This document shows, one piece after another, positions 1 to 7,647 of a stretch of 50,012 bases of DNA. Made by a program: the position numbers and the translations under genes. Under the pieces are notes generated by a model that made no database searches, was not told the origin of the DNA, and was given only the letters and a program-made list of their open reading frames with translations. Numbering within the stretch: the first letter of the stretch is position 1; every line of letters starts with the position of its first letter. This stretch comes from an uncultured Prevotellaceae bacterium (GTDB lineage: Bacteria; Bacteroidota; Bacteroidia; Bacteroidales; Bacteroidaceae). The stretch is from positions 1 through 50,012 of the forward strand of contig ONHN01000011.1 in NCBI GenBank assembly GCA_900317635.1, written 5' to 3'.

Positions 1-348
1 TAAAAGTTGCCGTAGCTGGCACACCATGCTTAACCCCCGTCGCATGAAATGCGTCGTGGGGTATTAGATGCGGGGTGTATCTGCGTCTGTAGTAGGAGTT
101 GCACATCAATCTAACTTATTGTTTGTGCGACTCCTACTACAGACGCATTGTAGTTTGTTAGCTTTTCCCCACGACGCTCTTCGCATACGCTTCGAGCGAC
201 GGGGGTTCTTTGCAGAGCAAAGCGCGTAGCGATCGAAGCATAATGTGCCAGCTATGGCGTCAGAAAGCCACTCACTAATAAAAATCCTCAAAACAGTAAT
301 AGACACTAACTCTTTCGTTGCTTGTATCAACTTTTACCGGACACCAAT
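1..348 (-). mobile_element. Foldback/MITE-like element, copy 1 (left end cut by window)
   Basis: Non-coding element built of nested inverted repeats. Its outer end, TAAAAGTTG at base 1, matches in inverse orientation CAACTTTTACCGGACACCAAT at 328-348, so about 12 bases of the left terminal repeat probably lie outside the window. The core is a 23-bp stem (83-105 with 124-146, one G:T-type mismatch) around an 18-nt loop. It is flanked by two hairpins made of CCCCCGTCG/CGTCGTGGGG blocks (about 33-61 and 163-219). The reverse complement aligns over its whole length with the element at 43226-43554. The arms differ between copies (tgtagtaggag versus ccgtaggag) but stay complementary. No transposase is present, so any mobility would need one supplied in trans. 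Confidence 0.75.
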
Positions 349-385
349 AATTGCTGATAGCCGCGATACTCGCAAGTTGCAACAG

Positions 386-746
386 TGTGGGATAAATGGT
401 GCGCGAAGCGTACCATACTATGCGTAACCGCGTACCGCGACGAGCGAAGCGAAGAGCGGTGCGCGGCTGGGCGGGCAACATGGCAGCAGTGCGCGAAGCG
501 TACTGCACATCACGAAGCCACTTTGCGTCACAACTTATTAGCCATTCATCTTCTTAATGTGCGGTACGCTCTGCGCACCGAGTTTACCCGTTGTCACCTC
601 CCGCGCATTTCTCTTCGCTGCGCTCATCGAAATACGCGGTTAAGTATGGTGTGGTGCGATCTGCGCACCATCGTAGCAGTAACATCCGAAACATGATTCC
701 AACAATTTTTCGACCGCGCTTCGCGCGGTATTCTACCCCGCCCTTT
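386..746. repeat. Cluster of short GC-rich hairpins (REP-like)
   Basis: This gene-free stretch is packed with small imperfect palindromes: TGGTGCGCGAAGCGTACCA near 395-413, a similar gtgcgcgaagcgtac unit near 490, GGTGCGATCTGCGCACC near 653-669, CCGCGCTTCGCGCGG at about 714-728 and CCCCGCCCTTTCGGGCGGGG at about 737-756. They share the cores gcgcgaagcg or its complement. They look like an intergenic REP/BIME-type cluster next to the foldback element. I see no coding sequence here. Confidence 0.55.
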
Positions 747-785
747 CGGGCGGGGAATAAATCAAAGAATCAAAAAATTATATAC

Positions 786-803
786 GGGGGCACAAGGCCC
801 CCT
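786..803. terminator. Hairpin terminator after the FISUMP gene
   Basis: GGGGGCACAAGGCCCCC-type stem-loop directly abutting the stop codon of the minus-strand gene that ends at 806. An A/T-rich tract lies on both sides (TTTTT on the plus side, ATAATTTTTTG when read on the minus strand), so it could terminate in either direction. Confidence 0.55.
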
Positions 804-805
804 TT

Positions 806-1600
806 TTATTCTGCGACAGGGCGGACGGAGAATCCGTAGTAACGGCGGCTGCAGCTGAAGTAGAGCCGACCATCGCTGCTGAAGAAGAGGTAGTAGGCTT
901 GGCTGCTGATCGACGGGTCGGGCGCTGACGACCAGTAGTAGCCGCAGCCGCCGGCCCAGAAGTGGTCGTCAGTGCCGGCCCAGATGTGGTCGTCAGTGCC
1001 GCGGCCACCCGCCGCGGGCAAGAAGAGGCGGTTGCCGTTCGAGGCGGTGAACAGCCGACCATTTACGCAGTCTATCGTTGTCGACTCGGAGGAACAGTTC
1101 AGCAACGCTTGGATACGGCCGAGTGTCGGCATCTTCCACGCGCCGCCCCATTTGGCTTTGGCCACGTCGTACTGCGGGTTGCCGCAAATATCGCCAAGAT
1201 ATCCAAACTCATTAGTATCCAATTTTCCGTCACCATTCATGTCGTGCCAGTACTTGTAATTCGTGTAGCCATAGAAGCTCTTCTCCTCGGTATCGCCCCA
1301 GGCGTAGTAGCCGCCATACTCAAAGGGGTTGCTTGCACCCACGTTGCAGCAAGCCCACTTGCCCGCTGCGCCCATGTCTATCAAATGCGGATGATGTGCG
1401 TCGGGGCAAAGACCCACCTCGACAGCAACATCGGTCTCTGTAGGTGGCGTATCGTCTGCGTCTTTTCCAAGAATAACGTTGACGAGCTTCGTCACGTCGC
1501 CAATGTTCACATCGCCGTCACCATTGAGGTCGTACTTACTTTGCGCCTGCGCCATGAATGAGACGAGCGCAAGTAGCGGGATAAACAGTAATCTTTTCAT
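806..1600 (-). CDS. Secreted dockerin-repeat / FISUMP-domain protein
   Basis: 264-aa protein with a clear Sec signal (MKRLLFIPLLALVSFMAQAQ). Residues about 22-46 hold a single dockerin-type calcium loop (DLNGDGDVNIGDVTKLVNVI). The rest resembles the FISUMP (Fibrobacter succinogenes major paralogous) domain of many Bacteroidales surface proteins: KWACCNVGASNPFEYGGYYA, WGGAWKMPT, LPAAGG, YYWSS and the closing SVRPV are typical blocks. A second EF-hand-like loop (DMNGDGKLDTNEF) sits inside the domain. The duplicated IWAGTDDHFWAG segment is a small internal repeat. Its function is unknown; exposure on the cell surface is inferred from the signal peptide and family. It is followed at once by a hairpin terminator. 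Confidence 0.85.
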   Translation of the reverse strand: MKRLLFIPLLALVSFMAQAQSKYDLNGDGDVNIGDVTKLVNVILGKDADDTPPTETDVAVEVGLCPDAHHPHLIDMGAAGKWACCNVGASNPFEYGGYYAWGDTEEKSFYGYTNYKYWHDMNGDGKLDTNEFGYLGDICGNPQYDVAKAKWGGAWKMPTLGRIQALLNCSSESTTIDCVNGRLFTASNGNRLFLPAAGGRGTDDHIWAGTDDHFWAGGCGYYWSSAPDPSISSQAYYLFFSSDGRLYFSCSRRYYGFSVRPVAE

Positions 1601-2213
1601 AATGATTAATAATTAATTGGTTAATAGTTAGTAAATAGTCAAATTTCTCCTACCACGACAGACACGACGCTTTCCGCGACAATCACTGCGGGCATCCGAT
1701 GTGTAGTGTATGTAGTGTGAGTAGTAGTGTGTGTAGTGGTTGCAAAAGGGTTGAATATAGCAAAGCGGCACGCCGCACCCCCGCATAAAGAGGGGGTATG
1801 GCATGTCGCAAAGAGGCTCGTGAATGCACTTAAAGTGCTGCTATTCAGTATTTCGGGAGGGGGGAGTAAAAGCCGCCGCGCCGCAGAAAAGCCCGTCAGG
1901 GCGCAAACGAGACGCTGACGGAACGAGGAAGAAAGGAGATGCAAACAGGCGGAACATGGCGACGGTGGTTATTACGCAGGCAAATATATGTGTTTCAGCG
2001 CGGAAAGGCAAGCGATGAAAGATTTTTTTCAAGTTAAATAAAAATTCCCAAAAAGACACCATACCTCCCCTAATACCATGTCTTGCTATTTAGTGAGACC
2101 GAAACAAGAGGCAGAGAAGGGCAGCCCAGCCCTCTCTCCCTTGTTTCGAAATTAATGTAAACCCTATTTATGACTACACAAGTAGTCAACTAAAATCGTT
2201 AAACTACACTGAC
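1601..2213. other. Gene-free spacer upstream of the FISUMP gene
   Basis: No convincing gene. It contains a GT-rich low-complexity run near 1698-1742 (units like gtagtgt). It also holds a hairpin with a 9-bp stem, CGAAACAAG at 2100-2108 with CTTGTTTCG at 2140-2148, and an inner agggc/gccct pair. The open frames here have low-complexity or atypical translations and were not called. Confidence 0.5.
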
Positions 2214-2219
2214 AGCCGT

Positions 2220-2340
2220 CCTTTCAAAGCCTGAAAGTCAGACTTTCAAAGCCTGAAAGTCAGACCTCCAAAGCCTGAAAGTGAGACTTTCAAAGCCTGA
2301 AAAAATTCCCTTCAGAGCACAGAAATCGGTTTTTCAGAGC
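2220..2340 (-). repeat. 22-bp tandem palindromic array, copy 1
   Basis: Four near-identical units start at about 2221, 2243, 2265 and 2287, an exact 22-bp period. Degenerate units follow near 2309 and 2331. Each unit carries CTTTCAAAGCCTGAAAG (stem CTTTCA/TGAAAG), and the junction TGAAAGTCAGACTTTCA is itself a palindrome, so the array can fold as alternating hairpins. The reverse complement matches the array at 37268-37425. Confidence 0.85.
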
Positions 2341-2432
2341 CTAACACACTGAAAACATAGTTGTTATAATGAAATAACAGACCTTTTCTCAGAGCCTTGT
2401 TGCGCAGGTATCTGGGGCTGAAAAGCAATAGG

Positions 2433-2480
2433 AAAAGCTCACCCCGCCGTTCCACAAAAGGGAGCGCGGGGTGAGCTTTC
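2433..2480. terminator. Strong hairpin terminator after the 1582-aa gene
   Basis: Stem AAAGCTCACCCCGC / GCGGGGTGAGCTTT (14 bp) with a loop of about 19 nt, 24 bp past the stop of the minus-strand gene ending at 2504. U-rich stretches occur on both exits (TTTCTTTATT on plus, TTTTCC on minus), so it is probably bidirectional. Confidence 0.8.
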
Positions 2481-2503
2481 TTTATTGGCGGTGAGGAGGC
2501 ACG

Positions 2504-5500
2504 TTACTTCACGCCAGCCATCACCTTGCGCAGGGCCTGAGAGCCGTCGGTGCGCGTGATGCGCAGGAGGTTCACTCCGTCGGCAAGGCGCAGCGTGATG
2601 CGCTGTGCGCCCGTGGCGGAGCTTACGATGCGTCCGTCCGTCGTGATGGCTTCAGCGCGCTGGAGGTCGGCGCGAGCCGAGGAGATTGTGGCGAAGCCGT
2701 CGCGCACGCTCACTTGCAGTTCGTCGGCGGCATCCAACTGCTCGCTGATGCCCGTAGCGTCGGCAGGCACGAGGACGTAGCGCCCTGCATTACCCTGAAC
2801 GCCGTAGAGCGTAAGGGGCTTGTCGAGCGCGAGGCGAGCCCCCGTTTGGCGGTCGAGAAGCTGATAGGCTGCCACGTCGAAGTTGCCGAGAGCTTCAAAC
2901 GACAGCACGACGCTATCGGCAGCGGTGAAGATGCTCAGCGGCATGGCGCGACCGCTCTCAATGCGGCGCACGTCGAGGGCGCGGCCCTCCTGCGTAGTGA
3001 AGAGTGCTAAGCGCGGACGCACCTCGTCCTCGAAGAGGGTTTCTATCTGCGGCACGTCGTCGCCTTCAAGCAGGAGCGTGCTGACGCTGAGTCCTGCGGC
3101 CTGCGCTGTGATGCTAAGACCGCTGACGAGGGCGCGTGTAGGTTCAACCTCTGCGGCTGCATCGGCCAAGACGTTGCGATAGAACATATCTTCGGTAAAT
3201 GTCACGCTGAGCTGCGTAGCCGCCGACGCTACCGTCACGAAGAAGGCTTCCATTGGCAGGATGGTCTCGCCTGCTGCGTCGGTCGTCAGGAGGGCATCGC
3301 CCAAGCTGATGGCCGTTGTGGCCACGTTGCCGTCGTAGCGCTTCACAGCCGTCACGTCGGGGTTAGCTGCCAGGAAGCGAGCTACGTCGATGTGGCTCAT
3401 ATAGGGATTGGGCACGAGGAAGGTCGTTGTTGCAGCATCGGCCTCTACGGTGACGCTCTTCGTGGTGAGTTCGGGGAAGAGGGCGCGGTCGTCGGTAGCG
3501 CGGTAGGTGTAACGCAGGGGCGTTTCGCCAGCTTCGAAGGCAAAGCGATAGGCCTCGTTGTAGTTTTCGGTGGCTGCGTCGTCGCGCACAATGCCCGTCT
3601 CTTGTATGTCGGACTGCGTCTGCGTAGCTTCGTTCCAGTAGTAGTAGGCCGTTTGCTCTTTGGGGAAGCGGAAGGTGAAGGTTTCGGCCGCATTGCCGTC
3701 GGGCTCGACGTAAGCGGAGAAGGGCTTCGTGCCGTAAGCAAAGGAGAGGGCGTTGAAGTGGCGGCTCCACTGCGTTTCGTTGACGACGGGAGCCTCCTCG
3801 TCGCTACCCGTGACGAGCTTGTTGGTAGCCGCGCGTGCCCAGAGGCGCTGATAAACGCGGGGCGCGAAGCGGTTGGCCCAATAGTTGTCGCCCGTGAGCG
3901 CTGTGAAGTAGTAGGCCGAAGCGTCCTGCGCCTCGCTACCACTGGTAGGATAAACCACCTTGTTGTCGGGCCACTGTTCTTTAGCCACGAACATATCGCC
4001 CGTCACCATTTGCTGCAACGGAGCAGAGAGCAGATAGTAGCGCTCGGGCGTGAGTTCTACGTTGACCCAGGCTTTGGTGTAGTTGAGTTTGAAGACTTTC
4101 TCGACAGCGGCGCGGCTTTCAAAGAAGATGCGGTCGCAACCGTAGAGGTCGGCGTTAGCACTCGTTACGGCCTCGTCGAGCGAGGGATAGGCGCGTGCCT
4201 CGGCAGGGATGATGACGTCGGTGCAGAGGTAGGGCGAACCGTTGGTCCAGTTGTTCCATGCGTTCCAGTCCTTGCTCGTTGTGGTTGTGCGCCACGTGGT
4301 TTGCAGGGGGTGAACGGTGTATTGTGCAGTGGTAAGGAGGTTGTCGCTACCGTCGTAGAAGTACATGGTGTATTGCCCTGCTTGCTGCGCGAGGAAGCCG
4401 CCCGTTATCCAGCCGTTGATGTCGCTCTGGACGGTCTGCTTCGTGATGTTTTGGTCGGGGAAGGAGATGTAGTAGCGCGTGTCGGTGGTGCCCAGTGCGC
4501 GAATGCTGATGTCGCCGCCCACGCAGGTCTTGCCCACTTCGATGTTACTAATGGTGTTGTTGCAGCTGGCATCGTCGCGGTTGTCGGGCACACCGTCGTG
4601 GTCCACATCGTTGCGCAGCAAAATGCCGTAGAGCTTAATGGTGCGGTTGGCCGCCAGGCCTTGACCAGCGGTGATGTGTATCTCGTCGTAGTCGGCTGTA
4701 GGCGAAACGAGCAGCACTTGCTTGCCGCTGCCCTGAATGACGTTGGCACCGAGCACGCCCCAGTTTTGAGCTACTTCGCCCGTTTCTACACCATTGCAGA
4801 AGGTGCCTACTTTAAGGACGCTCCCCACGTTGGCGTTGAGGCCTACGATGTCGTTGTTGACCACGACGCCCACTTGGTGGCGGAAGTCGACGGTGCGTCC
4901 GAGCTTCACGATGATTTCCGTTGAACCTGCCTCCACGGTCTTCTGCATCAAGGCGTAGGTTTCAAGGGCATCGTCGATGTCGATGATGTTAGAAAGGTTG
5001 TTGGTCACGCCCCCCACGCTGGCCACGTTGACCTGCGTGCCGAGGTTGACGATGGCTCCCATGTTGTCGTAGTTAACGACGTAGGCCCCGTCGCGGATGA
5101 TGTTGTTGCGCACGTCGGAGGGGTCGTCCCAGAAGCCGTAGTAGAACTTCACGTCGGAGACGTTAAGGTCAATCGTTCCTATCTTCCAGAGCTGTATTTC
5201 GTTGACCTTGATAGGATTTCCGTCGCCGTCCACTTTGGGTACGGTGATGGAAAGGCGTAGCTTTTGCGATTTCTCGTTCGTGCCCACGAGGCCGAGGCCC
5301 ACCACGCCTGCATCTTCAACGATGCTGGAATAGACGCGGTTGCCTTCCTTGTCGAAGCAGCGAATTTGGAACGCGTTGAGCAGGCTTAGGCCGAGGTTGG
5401 TTTGCTGCATCTCGACCACGAAGCCGAGGTGGATGTTCTCTAAGGCATTGGCCTTTGAGCCATCGTAGATATAGGGGTCTTCTTCGGAGAGTTTCTTTAT

Positions 5501-7252
5501 GCCAACGATGACGCCGTTAGCACCCAGCAGTTGTAGCCCGCCCGTGTATTCAGCGCAGTCCGTAAGGTCGGCGTTGAGTACGTTGTCGGGGTTGGTCATA
5601 TTGCTAATGGAAAGGACGTTGGCTGAGGTTTCGCCGTGGAGGTCGTCGCTGAGGGCGTATTCGGGGTCTTCGCCTTCGATGTTGAAGAAGGCGTGTTCGG
5701 GCGAAGGCTCCTGGAAGTCGTCGCTCGTGCCGTGGTTGAGGGTAATGTCTTCGTAGCACCCATCTTCGGCTGTAGCGCGGAAGGTGTAAGGTCCATCGGC
5801 GTTCATCCCCGTGACGAAGCCGTCGGGCGTTACGGCGCAGGCACCGAGGTTGTCGTCGGGCTGGCTGATGAGTGTCCACGTCACGTTGAGGTCGGGGTTG
5901 GCCTTGAGCTGATGGGTTGACTGGTTGGAGCAGAGGTTGGTGTTGCACGTGGGGTTGAGGGTGCATTCGTGTTCAACGGCAGCCTTGGGGCGCACGAAGC
6001 CGTAGTACACACCGAAACCACTACCGAGGTTCAACACGCCAAGGGCGGTGTAGAAGTAGATGCCTGCACCGCTAAAGTCCTGGTCGGCCACGATGTAGGA
6101 CGTTTGGTCGCCGCCCGAGGCAATGGCCAGGGAGAGGGCTTCGGCAGAGATGGTGGTGTTTTGCACCTGATTGCCTTGCTTGTCGTAGAGGTGTATCTCG
6201 ACCCACGTTCCAAGCGTGAGCACGTCGGCCACTTGCACGAAGTTGTATTTGAAGCCTACTTGGTCGCCCTTGTGGAAGAGTTCGGAGGCGGAAGCGTCGG
6301 AGTTTTTAGCATAGACGTTGGCATTACCTTTGAAGGCGATGCTGGCCAGCTGCACGGCACTGACGAGGGGCACGGTGTTGGTCAGATCGTCGTCGATAGC
6401 GCGATTGCGGTAGGACTCTACCACGGGCAAGGGAATGCCGCCCACGAGGGGTGAAGGCATGTAGGCCTCGCAGCTGACGTCGTAGGTAGAGGGAAGGCTA
6501 TTGGCTTCGCAATAATCGCGGATACCACTGGTAGTGAGGTAGATGTCGTGGGGGTCGCCCACGAAGGCATACTTCACGCGCAGCGCAGAAGCCACGCTCA
6601 CGTCGAGGCCGCCCCCTTGCACGAGGGCTACCTCGTCGAACTTAACGGGACATTTGGCGGTGAGGTTGACGCAGCTCTCCTGGTCGCCTGGGATGCCGAT
6701 GAGCGTCAGTTTGACGCCACTGCCAGCATTACCCTCGCGCACGGTCTGGTCGGCCACGCGCTTACCGTCGCAGTAGAACCAAAGGTGCATCGTTTTGATG
6801 ACATCGAGGTTGAGCACGCTGCTACCGCTGCTGGCCACGATGCAAAAGCCTGCCGTGGTGCCGCCAGCATAGTAGTTTTTCATGTCGCGCACGCTAACCG
6901 TGGGGCTGGCCGCAATGGTAATGCCTGCCGTAGAGGGGAAGATGGCCTCGTCGTCGATGTTTTCGTTGGTGAGGTTCTCAAGGCCACTCGTGCCCGAACC
7001 CACACTGACCACGTTGATAACGCGGTTGACGGCGCAATGGCGACCTACCAAGGCGCGGCGCTCGCCGAAATAGTTTGCCCCTGTAGGGTCGGTCTCCTGC
7101 AAGACGGGGGCGTTCTGCTTCGTACGGGCCATTTCGGCGCTTTCATCATCGGAAACGTCGTCGCCTGACTGTGCCCAGAGCGTTGCGGGCAGTGCACAAA
7201 GGCAAAGCCACAACATGGCACGAAGAGAATAGAAAGATAGTGTATGTTTCAT
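2504..7252 (-). CDS. Very large secreted surface protein with T9SS-like C-terminal tail
   Basis: 1582-aa protein with a Sec signal (ends LCALPATLWAQ). The middle is Ig/PKD-like: a Cys-containing block near residues 430-510 (CNTNLCSNQS... VTWTLI... YTFRATAEDGC). A calcium-loop segment resembling thrombospondin type 3 repeats (DVDHDGVPDNRDD) lies near 880-895. Near 985-1010 is WNAWNNWTNGSPYLCTDVII, a block frequent in Bacteroidetes T9SS cargo, and YYLLSAPLQQ occurs near 1075. The C-terminus (GVNLLRITRTDGSQALRKV) resembles the last strands of T9SS type A sorting domains, so export by the type IX system is plausible; a porQ gene lies at 33653. It starts 52 bp after a 55-aa peptide gene, probably in the same transcript. 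Its molecular role is unknown; adhesin or matrix protein is a guess. Confidence 0.85.
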   Translation of the reverse strand: MKHTLSFYSLRAMLWLCLCALPATLWAQSGDDVSDDESAEMARTKQNAPVLQETDPTGANYFGERRALVGRHCAVNRVINVVSVGSGTSGLENLTNENIDDEAIFPSTAGITIAASPTVSVRDMKNYYAGGTTAGFCIVASSGSSVLNLDVIKTMHLWFYCDGKRVADQTVREGNAGSGVKLTLIGIPGDQESCVNLTAKCPVKFDEVALVQGGGLDVSVASALRVKYAFVGDPHDIYLTTSGIRDYCEANSLPSTYDVSCEAYMPSPLVGGIPLPVVESYRNRAIDDDLTNTVPLVSAVQLASIAFKGNANVYAKNSDASASELFHKGDQVGFKYNFVQVADVLTLGTWVEIHLYDKQGNQVQNTTISAEALSLAIASGGDQTSYIVADQDFSGAGIYFYTALGVLNLGSGFGVYYGFVRPKAAVEHECTLNPTCNTNLCSNQSTHQLKANPDLNVTWTLISQPDDNLGACAVTPDGFVTGMNADGPYTFRATAEDGCYEDITLNHGTSDDFQEPSPEHAFFNIEGEDPEYALSDDLHGETSANVLSISNMTNPDNVLNADLTDCAEYTGGLQLLGANGVIVGIKKLSEEDPYIYDGSKANALENIHLGFVVEMQQTNLGLSLLNAFQIRCFDKEGNRVYSSIVEDAGVVGLGLVGTNEKSQKLRLSITVPKVDGDGNPIKVNEIQLWKIGTIDLNVSDVKFYYGFWDDPSDVRNNIIRDGAYVVNYDNMGAIVNLGTQVNVASVGGVTNNLSNIIDIDDALETYALMQKTVEAGSTEIIVKLGRTVDFRHQVGVVVNNDIVGLNANVGSVLKVGTFCNGVETGEVAQNWGVLGANVIQGSGKQVLLVSPTADYDEIHITAGQGLAANRTIKLYGILLRNDVDHDGVPDNRDDASCNNTISNIEVGKTCVGGDISIRALGTTDTRYYISFPDQNITKQTVQSDINGWITGGFLAQQAGQYTMYFYDGSDNLLTTAQYTVHPLQTTWRTTTTSKDWNAWNNWTNGSPYLCTDVIIPAEARAYPSLDEAVTSANADLYGCDRIFFESRAAVEKVFKLNYTKAWVNVELTPERYYLLSAPLQQMVTGDMFVAKEQWPDNKVVYPTSGSEAQDASAYYFTALTGDNYWANRFAPRVYQRLWARAATNKLVTGSDEEAPVVNETQWSRHFNALSFAYGTKPFSAYVEPDGNAAETFTFRFPKEQTAYYYWNEATQTQSDIQETGIVRDDAATENYNEAYRFAFEAGETPLRYTYRATDDRALFPELTTKSVTVEADAATTTFLVPNPYMSHIDVARFLAANPDVTAVKRYDGNVATTAISLGDALLTTDAAGETILPMEAFFVTVASAATQLSVTFTEDMFYRNVLADAAAEVEPTRALVSGLSITAQAAGLSVSTLLLEGDDVPQIETLFEDEVRPRLALFTTQEGRALDVRRIESGRAMPLSIFTAADSVVLSFEALGNFDVAAYQLLDRQTGARLALDKPLTLYGVQGNAGRYVLVPADATGISEQLDAADELQVSVRDGFATISSARADLQRAEAITTDGRIVSSATGAQRITLRLADGVNLLRITRTDGSQALRKVMAGVK

Positions 7253-7304
7253 TGGTGAAGCTTATCGTTAAACTTTGAACTCTTAAACTTGAACTCTTAA
7301 GCTC

Positions 7305-7472
7305 TTACAAATCGTCCCAGAGCTTACGGGAAGGCTGTTTCCAGCTGGCGACACCCTTCTTGCGGGTGCCTTGCCAGCCCCATTCTTCATCGTCGTCGGT
7401 GGAGAGGGCAAGACAGCCTTGCAACAAGACGGGCAAGGCGTTTGCCGTAGGACGCTTATATTGTTTTCTCAT
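7305..7472 (-). CDS. 55-aa small protein between two giant secreted-protein genes
   Basis: Open frame of 55 codons reading MRKQYKRPTANALPVLLQGC, then an acidic DDDEEWGW segment and a Trp-rich end (SWKQPSRKLWDDL). It has no signal peptide. The M(R/K)K-x-Y-x-x-P beginning and the acidic/Trp-rich second half match the 55-aa gene at 42698 in length and layout, and both lie 3' of a ~990-aa secreted protein. Gaps are 175 bp to the upstream gene and 52 bp to the 1582-aa gene. I do not recognise a named family. Its function is unknown, but the repeated context argues that it is real. Confidence 0.65.
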   Translation of the reverse strand: MRKQYKRPTANALPVLLQGCLALSTDDDEEWGWQGTRKKGVASWKQPSRKLWDDL

Positions 7473-7562
7473 TGAAATATGTCGTTTCGTTATCGTTTAG
7501 TTTGTGTGTGTGTGCGGAAGGAGGGGGCGAGGGAGCATGAACGCTGCTGAGCTTGTGCGGGA

Positions 7563-7600
7563 GATGCAGGCGAGACGCCTGCGTACCCAGTTAGAGCTAC
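7563..7600. repeat. Dispersed GCAGGCGAGACGCCTGC repeat
   Basis: Perfect palindrome GCAGGCGAGACGCCTGC followed by GTACCCAGTTAGAGCTACG. The same unit recurs at about 37543, in inverted or degenerate form at about 43029-43058, at about 43178-43202, and as a relative near 49100. It is an intergenic repeat family of this genome. Confidence 0.75.
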
Positions 7601-7608
7601 GACTGCTA

Positions 7609-7630
7609 ACAAGCGCGGTTGAGCGCTTGT
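7609..7630. other. Intercistronic hairpin upstream of the 55-aa gene
   Basis: ACAAGCGC / GCGCTTGT, 8-bp perfect stem with a 6-nt loop, between the 991-aa gene and the 55-aa gene. There is no U-tract, so it is more likely a processing or stability element than a full terminator. A TGTCACTCGTCACTCGTCACT repeat (about 7628-7648) overlaps it. Confidence 0.5.
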
Positions 7631-7647
7631 CACTCGTCACTCGTCAC

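Noticed and set aside
1639-1944. Minus-strand open frame upstream of the FISUMP gene
   Set aside because: The translation is low-complexity (Thr/His repeats from the GT-rich run) with no signal peptide or domain.
2220-2340. Possible CRISPR array (regular repeats here and at 37268-37425)
   Set aside because: The repeats are contiguous 22-bp units with no unique spacers, and no cas genes are near.
3392-4924. Long plus-strand open frame of 510 codons opposite the 1582-aa gene
   Set aside because: It is antisense to a protein with a signal peptide and recognisable domains. Its translation is Val/Gly/Ala/Glu-rich, typical of a mirror frame in GC-rich coding DNA.
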